From contig OX485804.1 in the NCBI GenBank assembly GCA_950295325.1, positions 51,336,001 to 51,400,000 on the forward strand: 64,000 bases of DNA. Reading direction: 5' to 3'. The notes below the pieces were generated by a model. It was not told the origin of the DNA and searched no databases. It saw only the letters and a list, made by a program, of their open reading frames with translations. How positions within the stretch are numbered: the first letter of the stretch is position 1; every line of letters begins with the position of its first letter. A program made the position numbers and the translations under genes. Shown here piece after piece: positions 23,650 through 35,859 of the stretch. The DNA comes from Polytrichum commune (taxonomy: Eukaryota > Streptophyta > Polytrichopsida > Polytrichales > Polytrichaceae).

Positions 23650-26600
23650 ACTCTGCAAGTTCTTTTGCATCAATTCTAGGCCATACTTTCGAATTAATAG
23701 AGGTGTTGTACATCTTAGTCTTTGTGGGAATAGGTCGTGGATTTCACTAGGATAGGTTGTGTTAGAGGCATTGGCTCACATTTCATGGTACTCACCAGGG
23801 GAACCTACTTCTAGCCATGGGTGCTCCATCCCAAAACCTCTCAAAATTTGAAACTAATGCAAATGTAGTTGGGAAAACATGCTTTCACTTCCAATGTGTA
23901 GATTTTTTTTGAAGTGCACGGTGGAAGTGCAATCGTGTTCAGTATGTTCTGCACGTTCACTTGGTTTTTGCATGTTCAATAATAAATTCATTAACCTCTA
24001 GCACAATGTCAAAACTGGGTGGGTGCAAGAAACATTTGTAGCTGCAGATGTCCAAGAACTGTCATTGCACTTTGGTTGGATAAAATGTTTTTGTGTTGCA
24101 TGGTCTCTTTGGGAATTTTTCTAGCAAATTTGCTTTGAGTTTTGTGAGCATGCGTGAATGATTGATTGCAGGGCGCCCACCATTGGCATTGACGGCTACC
24201 ATTATGAGCATTGTGCAATACAACAATAGATTATGACGTTTGTATTTTCAGATTATAGAAAGGATAACAATTGGTAGCGTTTTGTAACGGAGATAACTTT
24301 GATAGTAAAGATTGAAGTTTGTCGGGAACAAATGGACTAAAAACGAAACTGCACCCCGCACAATTTTTGAATGAAATGGAAAATCAAGAGACGAAAAAAT
24401 GATAAATCTTTGAGGAGATTGAATAGACGTTTTTGGAAATGTGGCACAAAATCCAGAAGCAACTATTGCTCATGGTAATGTTGGAATCTCTATTGATGTT
24501 GCCATCAACTTCTACAATTCGCGGTATCTTCATGACAAGATCCTACATTAGCTCGAGGAAGAGACATAGAGGTAGGGCAAGCTGGGTGATATGCAGATTC
24601 AGTACCTCATTGCGGATTTGATGCATAAGCTACATTGCGTTATGATATTTGTGATGTTTACATTTTGATGAGCATAGAACTAGAACTTGAAAATATGGGA
24701 TATATGTTATGCATTTTGAATCTTGTGTGTCACACAACTATAACAAATATAGACACAAGTGGCACATTGCATTTGGGGAACTATCCAAGGTTCTAAAGGA
24801 ACTATATGACATTTTATAAATTGAAATGATGATGTTCCCCAAGACGTCAATGTAGTCAAGAGTTTGATTATGTTTGGGAGTACAAAATTGAGTAGAAGAA
24901 AGCAAAGCCAAGAATTCATACTATGCATGCCACATCAATTAATCATTCATCAATAGCATAATGAGTTTGTTCCAAGAGGAAACAAGAAAAATAGAGTTAG
25001 AGGAAAGCATTTCACCATAGATGCTTTGGATCCATTGATGTGAACATTTGTCAATAAAGTTTCATTCTACAGTGTGTATATTTTCTCAGTTTATCATATC
25101 GATTGCTTGTTGTTGTTAGCACAATTGGTATATTACGACAATTTGCTTGCAACAACATTTTTTTAAATTTTATTTTAGTGAATTCTTTTTTCTTTCCCTA
25201 TAGTTGTTGTCGTCTAAATCGACCATGAATATGAAGACTGATCAATGTGAGAAACATACTACACCTTCAACATTATGGTTTAACACAGCTGGCGCAAACT
25301 CGAAATGCCAAGTAAAACTCCTCAAATCTATTTTGCTTCGTCCTCAATAATAGTGTCATGCAGATGAAAGTTGAGACAAACCTAACTCATTATTTCATTC
25401 AAGGTTGTAACAAACTATACTTTACAAGATTGCTCCACTATTTCAGTTTCATACTTTTGATATGCGTTAGGTCTCCACAATGCTTCGGGAGATCTTGACC
25501 AAGAAGGTTCTTACTTTCTTACGACTCTGCCATTCTCAGGTCATTGATATTGAATGAAAATGCTTTATATTCACAGTCAACACGTTAGAAAATGAAAGAA
25601 TATGTTGATACAAATCACCAAAAACTTGGAAAATCATGTATCAAGGTTCCAGAGGAGTAGTTGACCTTAAACACACAATTTTTTAGCAATTCAGCATGAG
25701 TTCTAGCCACGCCATGCACAATGGGTGATGCCACTAATGCCAGTGACCAATGACAATGAGTTTTGAGCATTTTATTCAAGAAAATGCTAAATGCATGTTG
25801 TCAAAAGTTAGTGTAGTTCCATGCACCTACCAGCCTCAGAGTATTGGAGTCACAAGATCAATTACAAACTTTTTGCAAAACAACCGCACTCAACTTCATG
25901 AACATGGAAAGTGCAACCTCTTGAATGAAGTTTCAATTCCAAACGAGTTAACCGTCAAATCTTTGAAGGATGTGGAGCGAAAGCGGAAATTGCACCCAAC
26001 TGCTACTGAATGAAATGGGAAGTGAAGCAAGGAAGAAAAATTGATAAAATTTTGAGGAGTTTAGCTTACGAGGGTGTTATGTTTGGCTATCATAGAGCTC
26101 TTGAAAGCAGTATCGACAGAGCTCATTGAAGCAAGATCAATGCAGTGGCAAGGCACCAATCCGCAAGAAGACCATGTATATAGTTTATCAAACTCTTGGA
26201 AATTGCCATTAGAACTTGAGTTATTTGACACTTATGGATGGAAATTTCTAGAGCCGCAGTTCAAAAATGAAGTATGAAATCTGAAGATCAAGAAAGCACA
26301 AGCAACGTGGCCTCACAAGAGGGCAGAAGCTGAATTCATGGCCCATAGACTTCTTCTCAATGGTTTTCTCTCCGGGGGTGGCACTGTACTAAACATGTGT
26401 GAGTATATGTGAGTGCACAAAAGGGGTCTTATTTTGAAATTTGCCATACTACGTATACATATGCTACACAAATTATAACTTGTAGTTATGTACATGTATG
26501 CAAGATTTTAAACAAAATAAATGATATTTGTACTTGTATGGTAGCGTCACTACGTTTTATAGGATGCGTGGAAAATTTGGTAATCGTTGGGTGGAGTACA

Positions 26601-26740
26601 TGAATCTAATCAACTTGATGGACCATCCATTGAACATGGAGATTGACTTATATTGGTATCAAGGATCCAACAAGAAGTGGACATTTGATCTTACTTATCA
26701 TTTGATGGTAGACTTAGAAACAAAAATTGCATTAGCTTCT

Positions 26741-26795
<55 letters not shown>

Positions 26796-27130
26796 TGAAG
26801 ACTTAGATGCTTATGAGTTACATCCAAGAAATGAAAAAGCCTTTAATGACTTGAATGATAAATGCTAGGGTTTTTCATTATACATATGATGGGAATTAAT
26901 TATTATTCAAGAGTATATTTGTAAAAGTATGTTGACTCTTCATGAATGTAATTTTTTATTATACACATTTTCACTTGTATTTTCATCATTGAAAATGTAT
27001 GCTTTTTTCTTGATTTTACCAAAAAAACACATGTATGTATATAGGGGGTTTTAAAATTATATGTTGTGAATGCACATGATTCTTAAAAGGTGCACCCTTG
27101 AAACTTTCTCATTGAAAAGTGAGAGTAGAT
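23650..27130. other. Intergenic DNA with old internal duplications
   Basis: No recognisable gene. A stretch near 24290-24430 resembles one near 25930-26070 (AAAAATTGATAAAATTTTGAGG type blocks), so part is duplicated. A (TG)n(TA)n microsatellite lies at 26741-26796. Confidence 0.45.
26741..26796. repeat. Compound (TG)n(TA)n microsatellite
   Basis: About 13 TG units followed directly by about 14 TA units, without interruption. Confidence 0.95.
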
Positions 27131-27360
27131 TTTATATGTAGTAAAGGTCTATTTAATTCATAAATTATGCTTTGTATACTTAGTGGAGGCATTTACCACA
27201 TGAAATTAAATAGCTTATTATAAATACATGAGTCCATTTTCTAGCATTTAATTAGTATGCATAAAATTTTTTTTCTCTACAAACCTCTCGTATATAGGGG
27301 GTTTAATTCCATAGTGACCCACGCACATCATTGAAGATTCCTTATGAAGAGTTCATCCCC
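27130..27360. repeat. Dispersed repeat R2, copy 1
   Basis: Recurs in direct orientation at about 30800-31040. Shared blocks are GTGGAGGCATTTA, ATAAATACATGAGTCC and GGGTTT(C/A)ATTCCATAGT. The TATA-like ATAAATA suggests an LTR-type piece, but no terminal CA, primer site or internal pol was found between the two copies. Confidence 0.6.
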
Positions 27361-28293
27361 TTAGGGATTAGGTTTTGGGTGCAATGTTATAGTCATTGAC
27401 TAAACTTGTGAGCCTTACTAAATTCACATTGAGTTATATCTCAACCGTGTCATGTAATACATTGCAACATAAAAACATGGACACATGTGTACAAATATGT
27501 TTTTGAGGAAAAAGGTGTTTATGAACACCATTGTTCACTTTTCAAATTCAATGTACCTAATGGATTTACAAGTGCAACCACTTTAGAGGTTGTAGTCCCA
27601 AAAGTTAAACATCAAATTGATGCATCATACTAATGGATTTACAAATGCATGATAATTAAGGACATTGAGCCTCATGATGATGCTAAATATTAGCGTACGG
27701 CAAAACCAACACAAGTCTACCACTTAAGTTGGTAGAAAAAACTAGAACATCACATATCAAATATGGATTGCTAGCACATAAACATAAAAAATTGCGCAAA
27801 GTCCAAAGGACATCCACTATAATCTACGCATTTTCAAACACCTATAGAATTTGAACTCCTAGGTGTTGTACATCTACAGTGGCATAATCCAACACTTGAT
27901 AACTATATACATAGAAAAGAAATCTCTTCAAGCTTTGCTAATGTCAAGAAGAGATTATCTTATAATTTTGTTGGCAAAAAACATTGAAGAAAATTCCGGA
28001 CCGAAGGCCTTATGTCTTAGAGTCATCCATTCCAAGAGTCTCTAACGTTCATATATGGTCCCCAATCTCTGGCCAAAAATCTACTATACAACAAATAACA
28101 TGGTGGTGGTGGTGGTGATGGCCATCACCCCACCATTCCCCACATTTTGGAAAGTTAATGGGACCATATTAAAGTTATATTTCATATTCACATGTGGAAA
28201 GGGCGGGGACATCATGGGCCGATACTAATTATAATATATTTTTCATAAACAAACTCTTTGGATAATTCCAGTACTCCCATGCAAACACAAGGG

Positions 28294-28616
28294 GAGGCCG
28301 CACACATTCAAAAACGTTGGTTTTTAATCAGAGTTTGGTAAACCAAGGTAAACGAAATTCAGCCTTGACATGTGCTTCACTTCGAGAAGCTTGATTTCAA
28401 GTTTGATCCCTCTTTTATTGGGTAGAATCGTCCATTTTCAACTCTAATCCAAGACTGTTTTTTTGCAAGGGCTCAAAAGCTTCATTAACCAAAAAAAGAG
28501 GGACCAACCTTGAAACCCAGCTCCTCAAAGTTAGACACATGTCAAGGCCGAAATTCTTTCACCTTGGCTTACCAAACTCTATTTCAAAACCGATGTTTTT
28601 GCACGTGTGTGGCCTC
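28294..28616. mobile_element. 323-bp foldback MITE
   Basis: Arms of about 130 bp are inverted repeats. Left: GAGGCCGCACAC, CAAAAACGTTGG, GAGTTTGGTAAACCAAGGT, CCTTGACATGTG. Right: the reverse complements, with scattered changes, ending GTGTGTGGCCTC. There is a loop of roughly 60 bp. A clear target duplication could not be assigned. Confidence 0.8.
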
Positions 28617-28619
28617 ACA

Positions 28620-30790
28620 AACAACGAAGTTGAGCTGCACTATAATGTGACCTACAAAGGTGATGTTGAGCTTTATATATGCTGAGGATGACTCATTCTA
28701 CCTTCATGTGACTCTGTGTGGATCAACCATGCGAAGGAAGAGGCTACTAGAAATACACTCACGTAATCTCAATTGTGGTGTAACAATCAGGAAGTTGTGG
28801 AGAACATGATAAGTTAGAGCATGTGATCTTATATGGATTAGAGGATTTTTTTTGCATGAAGCATGCAGTTGCACGGTGATATTGCAGATTTTGTTTTGGT
28901 CAAGATGGCGAAAGGAAAGTGATTGAACTTCTGCTTGTCATGTCAATGTTATGGGGCCAGTCAATTTTCTCTGCGAAGATGGAGTTGTCAAAACCTAGAA
29001 GTTGAGCAGGTTCTGTGTTTACTAAGGGAAGCACATCAGATGATAACTAGATTCAAATCCCAATGAGGTACTTCTGATGGTTCTACCCGGAATCTGTTTC
29101 CAGCTGCACCTTCTATTTCAATTAGTATGGATTGGCGAGATCCTTTTCGAAATGATCTATGAAAACAAACAGTTATTGAAAATATGACTGACAAGGATGA
29201 TTTGTGGTGGCATTCTTGATTTGATTCCGACATAATATTTGTCACTGCACTTCAACCTGGTGCTAGGGCAGAGATAGTTCTTCTGTATTGTTCACCAAGG
29301 TGTAGATTTTCAATTATCTGGCACACGATTTCTTCTTTTTGTTTCGAAAAGATTGGTTGAGTACTTTGGGAGCGTAACTTTTAGAATGGTTCAGTCCGGG
29401 AGTGTCTGATAGGTGAAATCTTCATGTCTTCAAGTTTGCTGAGTAGAGAAACTAAAGGAAACAGATGACAAAACATAACGTTTGCACATTTTATGCCTTT
29501 TTTTTACTAACATTGTTTCACATTAATCCTGCAGTCTATGATGTGGGTTCCTGGTCTGGACTCTGAATACCTCGCATGTTTCTTGAATAGATCTAAAAAT
29601 GAACACTCATATATGTGAGATGCCTGCTGTAATAGATTCTTGCAAAGGATTTCTTGGAGTTTTGGAAAACCCTCTGCATCCAGAGAGCCCTAGAAACGGT
29701 GAATCTGGAATCATGCATGTTCGACGTCAAATCCACACAAATCATTTCTTTTAAATTCATCCCAAAAAGCTCATCTTGATGTGGTTGACGACCAAGACTG
29801 AAAAAAGCAAACCGATCAATCAGTTATTGCTTAAAGGTTTTGATGTTCTTGACCTCAACGTAGACTACTTTAATTGATGCAATGATCTGCATCTCAGTGT
29901 CAGCAATCAAAATCCATCTGACAGTGTATGATCCTTCTGTCACCTGTGACAATGATCCAGCAAGTTCACCACACTTGTGCAAATAGCTCAACATAAGGTG
30001 CCAATGTGCTAACATGTAAATACCATAATTATGTGCTTCCTGCTTTTCTGATGCCAAACTTCAACTTTTCACGTAGGATTTGGATTGGGTTTCAAGCAAT
30101 GTAAGACTGCCATGTCACAACGCTTGAGAAGTACTAGTTATTTAAAGCCAAAGCATGAAGCACACAATGATATATCTTCCAGCCTCTCCTAAATATGAAT
30201 GGCATATGTATATCTCACTACCAACATCTGAATCCTAGACAATCGTCAAGTGCCGGTGAGAGAATGTTGCAAATCTACCACAATACCATAGGTTGATAGC
30301 AGGTTGGGCAGAAATTGCCCAATAATCAATTAAGTGAAAAAGGCTTAGGCAGTTCTAAAAACATTTTTGAAAACTTAGGCAACTATGTATACATATATTT
30401 ATTTATTTCGGCACATAACATATCATACATATAAATCCATGTATCATAAGTTATTTCTACATGATAAGGGCCACTTCACGGATACATGAATGTAAAAATA
30501 ACTTATATTCAGTAGAGCTTGTTTGAGAACTTGCAAGCATGGCTAAGAGGCAGAGGTAGATCAATCACATGTTCCATCTCATTGACAAGGATGAGAGATT
30601 ATTGAGTGTCAAAAAATTTCCTAATGTTTAGACTTTTATGATTATTTTCCTTCCATTTAGGTTATTTGACTCGTTAAGTTCCAAAAATCAAGCTTTAATT
30701 AGTTTTAATTATTTTCAGCCCAACCTGTTATCAGTCAACAGTAGTAAATTTGTAGATTTTGTAGTGATGTAGGACAATGTCCTTGTGACC
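28620..30790. other. Intergenic DNA without a recognisable gene
   Basis: No ORF with a known motif. Near 30290-30740 the pair GTTGATAGCAGGTTGGGC and GCCCAACCTGTTATCAGTCA forms a loose inverted repeat that may mark another decayed foldback element. Confidence 0.35.
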
Positions 30791-30799
30791 TAAGTCAAT

Positions 30800-31040
30800 T
30801 GCCTAGGAATCGTATATGTAAATAAGACCTATTTATTTCATGATCTATATATTTGTGTATGTAGTGGAGGCATTTAACACATTGAATTGTAAAGCTTGAT
30901 ATAAATATATGAGTCCGTCTTCTAGCCTACCATCAGTACGTATACATTGTTTCTCTATAAAAAAAATTGTGTATAGGAGGTTTCATTTCATAGTTACCCT
31001 CACACATCATTTAGGTTTCCAATGAAGAGTCCAACCCTGG
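30800..31040. repeat. Dispersed repeat R2, copy 2
   Basis: Direct copy of 27130-27360: GTAGTGGAGGCATTTAACAC, ATAAATATATGAGTCCG, GTATAGGAGGTTTCATTTCA. Divergence is roughly 20 percent by eye. Confidence 0.6.
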
Positions 31041-31302
31041 GACAAAGCCCAACAAAAAGACCTTGTGGTCATAGCATCACTCAACCTCCCCATTCCACTC
31101 CCTTTCGAAAAGAGAGAGGTTGACAACAATGGTCCCCAATCAACCTTCATGCATAGTTGAGATGAGCCAGTGCAGCCTGTGCAGGTAAGCTTAGAGTACT
31201 TTAATGGATTAGCTCAGACATTTTCTACAGCACCTAACTTACATGCTAGTTAATTAAGCCCACGATACTTATATTAGCTGAGGCCAACTAACACCATTCA
31301 TG

Positions 31303-31486
31303 GCATTTAGTGTCACTTACTATTCAAAGTTACGCAATGCTATAACCATTTATTGAGAATGCAATGTTTTTAAGTTTTATGATATGTGAAAAACTTATAA
31401 AACCTTTGAAAGTAAAAATTGGAGTCTATAGTAAGAAGTTCTTGCATCGTGTACTTCTGAATAGTAAGTGACACTAATTACCATAT
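31303..31486. mobile_element. MITE, TTTAGTGTCACTTACTAT family
   Basis: Left end GGCATTTAGTGTCACTTACT and right end AGTAAGTGACACTAATTACC are inverted repeats. The interior carries GTTACGCAATGCTATAACC, also seen inverted in the 46517-46720 copy. Total about 184 bp, no coding capacity. Confidence 0.8.
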
Positions 31487-31665
31487 AGACGGTGTACTGG
31501 GGTTGATTGTTGGAAAAGAACAATACTCAAGTTGATTATACCCCAAACACGGGGTCCAAAATGAACAGATACAATGCTTAACAAAATTATGACTACACAA
31601 TGCATCGGTCTACAACCGAGTAATGCTAGCACGGTGAATCTCCAAAAGAGAACATATCTTAATTA

Positions 31666-32004
31666 GGGCCACTTCACACACAAGATCGAAGGCGTGTGAC
31701 CATTGCATTCTAAGATCTGTCGTTAGTCGAAAAGGTGGAGGCCATCCAAGTTCATTGCACACTAGAAAGTGAAGGCCAAAGGACCCAAAGAAATTATCAT
31801 GCATGAAAAGGTCTACATGGACTCCCACATGGCAGACTAGAAATGATGTTTCTTGATTTGCTGGAATTTGCATCATGCCCACCTCCAAGAGATAAGCCTA
31901 ACACAAATTCTAACAAACCATGTCCGTAATGCAACCTTTGGACGAAAACCAAGGGCCCTCACAACTACGTAGTCACAGCCCTTGGCTCGTGTGTGAAGTG
32001 GCCC
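31666..32004. mobile_element. Tourist-like MITE (GGGCCACTTCACACA family), copy 1
   Basis: Left end GGGCCACTTCACACACAAG and right end CTCGTGTGTGAAGTGGCCC, flanked by TTA on both sides (31663-31665 and 32005-32007). Length 339 bp. Two further copies lie at 42960-43443 and 47053-47374. A TTA duplication is typical of PIF/Harbinger MITEs. Confidence 0.88.
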
Positions 32005-32041
32005 TTATCATGCCCTCTCGTGCCTTTGGCTCCTTCAAAAC

Positions 32042-32391
32042 CTCGGGGGGGGGGGGGGGGCAGTGTGTTAAAAATTTAAGGATATAGGTGCGAACAACCA
32101 CTATTTTATAGGGGGGTATTACTTTCAATTCCCTTCTTTTTTTCACATGCTATCATTATGTAAATTTCTACTTTGGGTTAATAGAAAAATGGCTTGCATT
32201 ACTTATGATTCCAAATTACCTATTATTCCATACCCTATAGTACTTTAAAGATGTCCAGTGCCCTTTTTGATACCCTATATTACTCTTAAGCCCAATTATA
32301 ATTTTTTGCTCCCATGTTTTTAAAATACCCTATCATTTGTTCGCACGTGTACTGCTACTCCAACCAATGACTACCCCCCCCCCCCCCCGAG
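32042..32391. mobile_element. 350-bp hAT-like MITE with poly-G termini
   Basis: Starts CTCG plus a run of 16 G and ends with 15 C plus GAG, the reverse complement. Inside, GTGCGAACAA and TTGTTCGCAC also pair. A perfect 8-bp duplication TTCAAAAC flanks it (32034-32041 and 32392-32399), the size made by hAT transposases. The interior is AT-rich with no transposase ORF. It inserted 37 bp from the end of the neighbouring Tourist-like MITE. Confidence 0.9.
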
Positions 32392-32571
32392 TTCAAAACC
32401 CACATATCTTTCATAGATCAATCACATTACTTACTTCACATGGCCCACCCTATGATCCTTTTTGGAAAGAACCTCAATGAGTCGACAAGTAGAACATAGG
32501 CGTCCACTTGTCTCCTTCACATTTCATATCTCTATAACTTATACACCGGCAGCTTCAAAAAGCCCACCTGT

Positions 32572-32979
32572 TTGTTGCACATTGCTGCCAAGGAGATGCA
32601 TAAATTGGTATATTCTTGCGTAAATGACGGGACGATATGTATGGTCTTCATGTGCCCCAAGTTCCCCATTGGTCCACATGGCTATAACTTCACGTGCACA
32701 AAATTGAAATATCATATGGTGACGACAGTTCGAGAATGGTACCCGCTTTCACAAGTCACAATGTCACAATGTCATCACCAACATACTGAATTTATACTAA
32801 TTGTGACATCCCATGGTTATATTCTCGGGGTCCAGATGAACGAACGCACACTGCTTGATAATATTATGAGTTGTCATCAAAATCCTCTCTCTAGTGTGCA
32901 TCATATGGTTCTTTTAGTGTGGGTGGAGAATCAGTGTAGGCCACACTACAGGATGGTTCTTACGGGTCCCAGGTCCTAA
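32572..32979 (+). other. Unrecognised 135-codon open frame
   Basis: An open frame with no recognisable domain, in a repeat-rich area and partly overlapping an inverted-repeat element. Composition is like its surroundings. Probably chance. Confidence 0.15.
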
Positions 32980-33285
32980 GCCCTAAATCACTTGAGGTCA
33001 ATCTGTGCTTCATGTGGGATCCCAAGTCCTAAGTCCCAAGTATGACATGAATGCGTGCATGGCAACACTTTTTGGAGGTGAGGCTTGGGACTTTAGTCCA
33101 GCCAAAAACTAGACCCAACGCTAGTTGTGCGAATGGATTTTCGTAAAATAATCAAGATCCGACTTTGATGATGATTAACCATATTTTGATGGTTTCTTGA
33201 AATTCAGAAGTTGGGACTTTGTCTTCATGTTGGACTTTCTAGCATGAGTGAGAGACTAGGACTTGGGACTTGGGACCCTTGTGAA
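32968..33285. mobile_element. Possible TIR element with GGGTCCCA ends
   Basis: Left end GGGTCCCAGGTCCTAAG and right end CTAGGACTTGGGACTTGGG plus ACCC are inverted. An inner copy of the left motif lies near 33018-33050. No clear target duplication. Classed as a probable MITE with modest confidence. Confidence 0.5.
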
Positions 33286-33289
33286 TTGA

Positions 33290-34265
33290 CCCTAATTGTC
33301 TAGTTGGATTGTTAGAGTGGAGATAATGTGGGCAAAAGACCCCATGTTTTCTTCACAGAGATTTTCGACCAACAATATTTTCTAGGGACTTGATGTGGGT
33401 GATTATTTTATAAGTTTGAGGACAACAATAGCATGGAATAAAATAGTCACCCATATTGACTTATTAGGAAGATTAGGAAGATGTTAATGGGGTAAACATT
33501 AATTTAAACCAGAGATTTGGCATGAGGTAAAGATTTATGTGGGTTGTAAGAAATTATTGTGGCCCACATAAATAGGATTGTTAGTGTAGTAGGCAAGGAG
33601 AAGCCTCTAAGGTAGATGAGGCTAATGTGGACACCTCTAACTCTATGCAGTCTTCCAACCAATGGCTTCGAGTATTAGAAGATTGAGCAATCTAGCAATT
33701 GCGAATTGTGACCAAAGAATTTGAAATTGCTAAAATCGGGGTGAGGAAGACGTTGATCTAGGCTTTGAAATCAAGATTTTTTGCTTCCCAATATGGTGTC
33801 ATAGGGGGGAAACTCTTTTATTGTTCAATGTTGTGTAAGTGGACGACATCATTAATAGATTCTACATGGATCATTCACGAATGAAAACCAAGTTTAATGA
33901 CAATATTTGTTATGTCAAATCTCTAAAATGGTTACATGTAAGATAAAATGTTACCGAATTGGCTTTTCATTGTAGAATATCCACACTACAAGTTGGTTAG
34001 CACCTCACAACCACATCTTGCCTCCTAATTTGCCCACCTCGCCCACAAAAATCAAGCATGTCATAGCTTGGTGGACATCACTCCTAAATGTAGAGGGTGG
34101 TGAGTGTAGTTTGACTTTTGTGAAGGTGACTAACCCAAATATCATCAAGGCAACGGCTAAATCTCCATGTATTACTCACCCACTAAATTAGAGCAATTGT
34201 AACCCCAATTATGAGCCAAAAGTAGGTATCTGATTAAGGAAGCTAACCAAATTAGCCTCATCTAC
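33290..34265. other. Intergenic DNA without a recognisable gene
   Basis: No motif-bearing ORF, RNA gene or terminal repeat was seen. Confidence 0.4.
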
Positions 34266-34267
34266 CT

Positions 34268-34850
34268 TATCATATGGCGGACATTAAACCTCTCCCTATG
34301 CACTTTTAGGGGGAGGGGTCTAGGTTGGGATAAGGCATGGGACCCATGCCGCGCAACCCTTGGGAAGCCATGACAAAAAAATTCAGTTTTGGTTTTTTTA
34401 ACATGACTAAAAATACATTGCCCACCCCACCAGACTTTAAAAAAACTTGCCTTTGCATTCTTGAAGGCCACTTGTCCACAAAAGCCATATTAAGTGTACC
34501 TCACCTTCAAAGTTCAAAATAAATAAATAATATATTATTTATATTATTTATATTATATATATATATATATGTTCACATCCACTTAGTAAATAAGCAATTG
34601 ACAAGGATTTCATTTTTGAAGAGAAACTACCAATACAACATGTAATTAACTTGGAAGCTACAATTACTTTAAAACCCCTCATTAAATGTGGTAAGTCTGA
34701 GAATTATATCAATCTATTAAACTAATTTATCCCAATTAAGCCTAATTAAACCAGAAATCATGCTTACTAATTAAACTAATAAAGTGTAATTTAGGCATCA
34801 ACTAATCAAGCTAATCAGATAAAAATTTAGTTTACCAAATTGTTTCAGCG
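34268..34850. mobile_element. Divergent relative of the 41840-42951 Mutator-like element
   Basis: Shares an ordered set of blocks with the intact element. These include GGACATTAAACCTCTCCC near the end, TTGCATTCTTGAAGGCCACT, GTGTACCTCACCTTCAA, TAAATAAGCAATTGACAAGG, CATGTAATTAACTTGGAAG, and an interior TTAAT-rich segment with AAGCAT.ATTTCTG inverted. The second terminal arm is not visible, so this copy is old and truncated. Confidence 0.7.
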
Positions 34851-34989
34851 ACAAGAGTGCAAAAATGGTTATTACAAGCAAATTTGTTTACCAAATCCAT
34901 ATGATTGGTATTATACAATATTCTTGTTGACAACTTGTAATGTAACTAGAATTATTAAGGAATATTCTAACTACATGTGCCAGTGTGTA

Positions 34990-35480
34990 AGCAGAAAAAG
35001 ATGAGAGCTAGACAACTCTCGGTTGAGGATGAATGGAAAGGAGTAAGACAACTCCAGATTGACAACATGTGCACTGGAGTTAGACAGCTCCGCATTTAGT
35101 GCATTGGAACTAGACCATTCCAAGTGAGAACAAGTGCACATGAGTTAGACAACTCTCGATGAGGTGCACAGGAGTTAGACCACTCCATGGATAAAGCTAG
35201 TTGGAATTAGACAGTTCCAACTAGAAGATTGACTAGTTGGAATTAGACAATTCCAACTAAGAGAAAGGTTGGATGAACCAAGTTGGAATTAGACAGTTCC
35301 AACTGGAATGAAGGATGAATGTATTTAGTTGGAATTAGACAGTTCCAACTAGAAAGAAGAATGGATGAATCCAATTGGAATTAGACAGTTCCAATTGGAA
35401 GAATGGAATTGAGACAAGAGATGAAAGAAGGTTCTAGAAGAACCATAGATAGAAGATTCATAGTAGAACTATGAGATAGA
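34990..35480. repeat. Array of eleven hairpins with constant 8-nt loops
   Basis: Stems pair around an 8-nt loop of the form NTAGACNN in all but one unit (TAAGACAA). Units start at 35003, 35040, 35076, 35104, 35142, 35171, 35197, 35234, 35281, 35326 and 35371. Stem sequences differ but stay paired: GAGAG/CTCTC, GGAG/CTCC, TTGGAA/TTCCAA, CTAGTTGGAA/TTCCAACTAG, CCAATTGGAA/TTCCAATTGG. Stem length grows from 3-6 bp at the left to 8-10 bp at the right. Two more hairpins with AGA loops follow at 35430-35444 and 35459-35473. A TATA-like CATAAAAGG (35539) and AATAAA (35653) lie downstream, as in an LTR U3/R layout. Confidence 0.85.
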
Positions 35481-35859
35481 GCTATGAATAGAATACTTTT
35501 ACTATATGTAAATATAGAAAGTAAAAGTAGTGCTTCGGCATAAAAGGAAGCTCGGGGGAGGAGAGAGGATCTTTTTTGTCTCTCTCCTATGGTCGGGTGG
35601 TAGAGCTTCGTTGACCAAACTTTATTTGGTTGCGGTTTGTACTTAGAGGAAGAAATAAAATTGGTGTTGGTTTCAATTCTTTACTTTGAGATTTTGTGGT
35701 CAAGACACAAATTGCCAACCGGTGAGAGGTTCGTAATACAACTAAACGGGAATTTCAACACACCAAAGAATACGTTAGTTGGGTGTTGCATGCAAATCTT
35801 AGATATATCAAAGTTGTACCAATGGATGTATCACAATAGTAGATTTTTATGAATAAATG

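Noticed and set aside
27130-31040. R2 copies as the two LTRs of one retrotransposon
   Set aside because: No TG...CA borders, primer site, polypurine tract or pol sequence between them, and divergence is high.
34990-35480. CRISPR-like array
   Set aside because: Repeats vary in sequence and spacing, stems differ between units, and the context is a plant nuclear genome.
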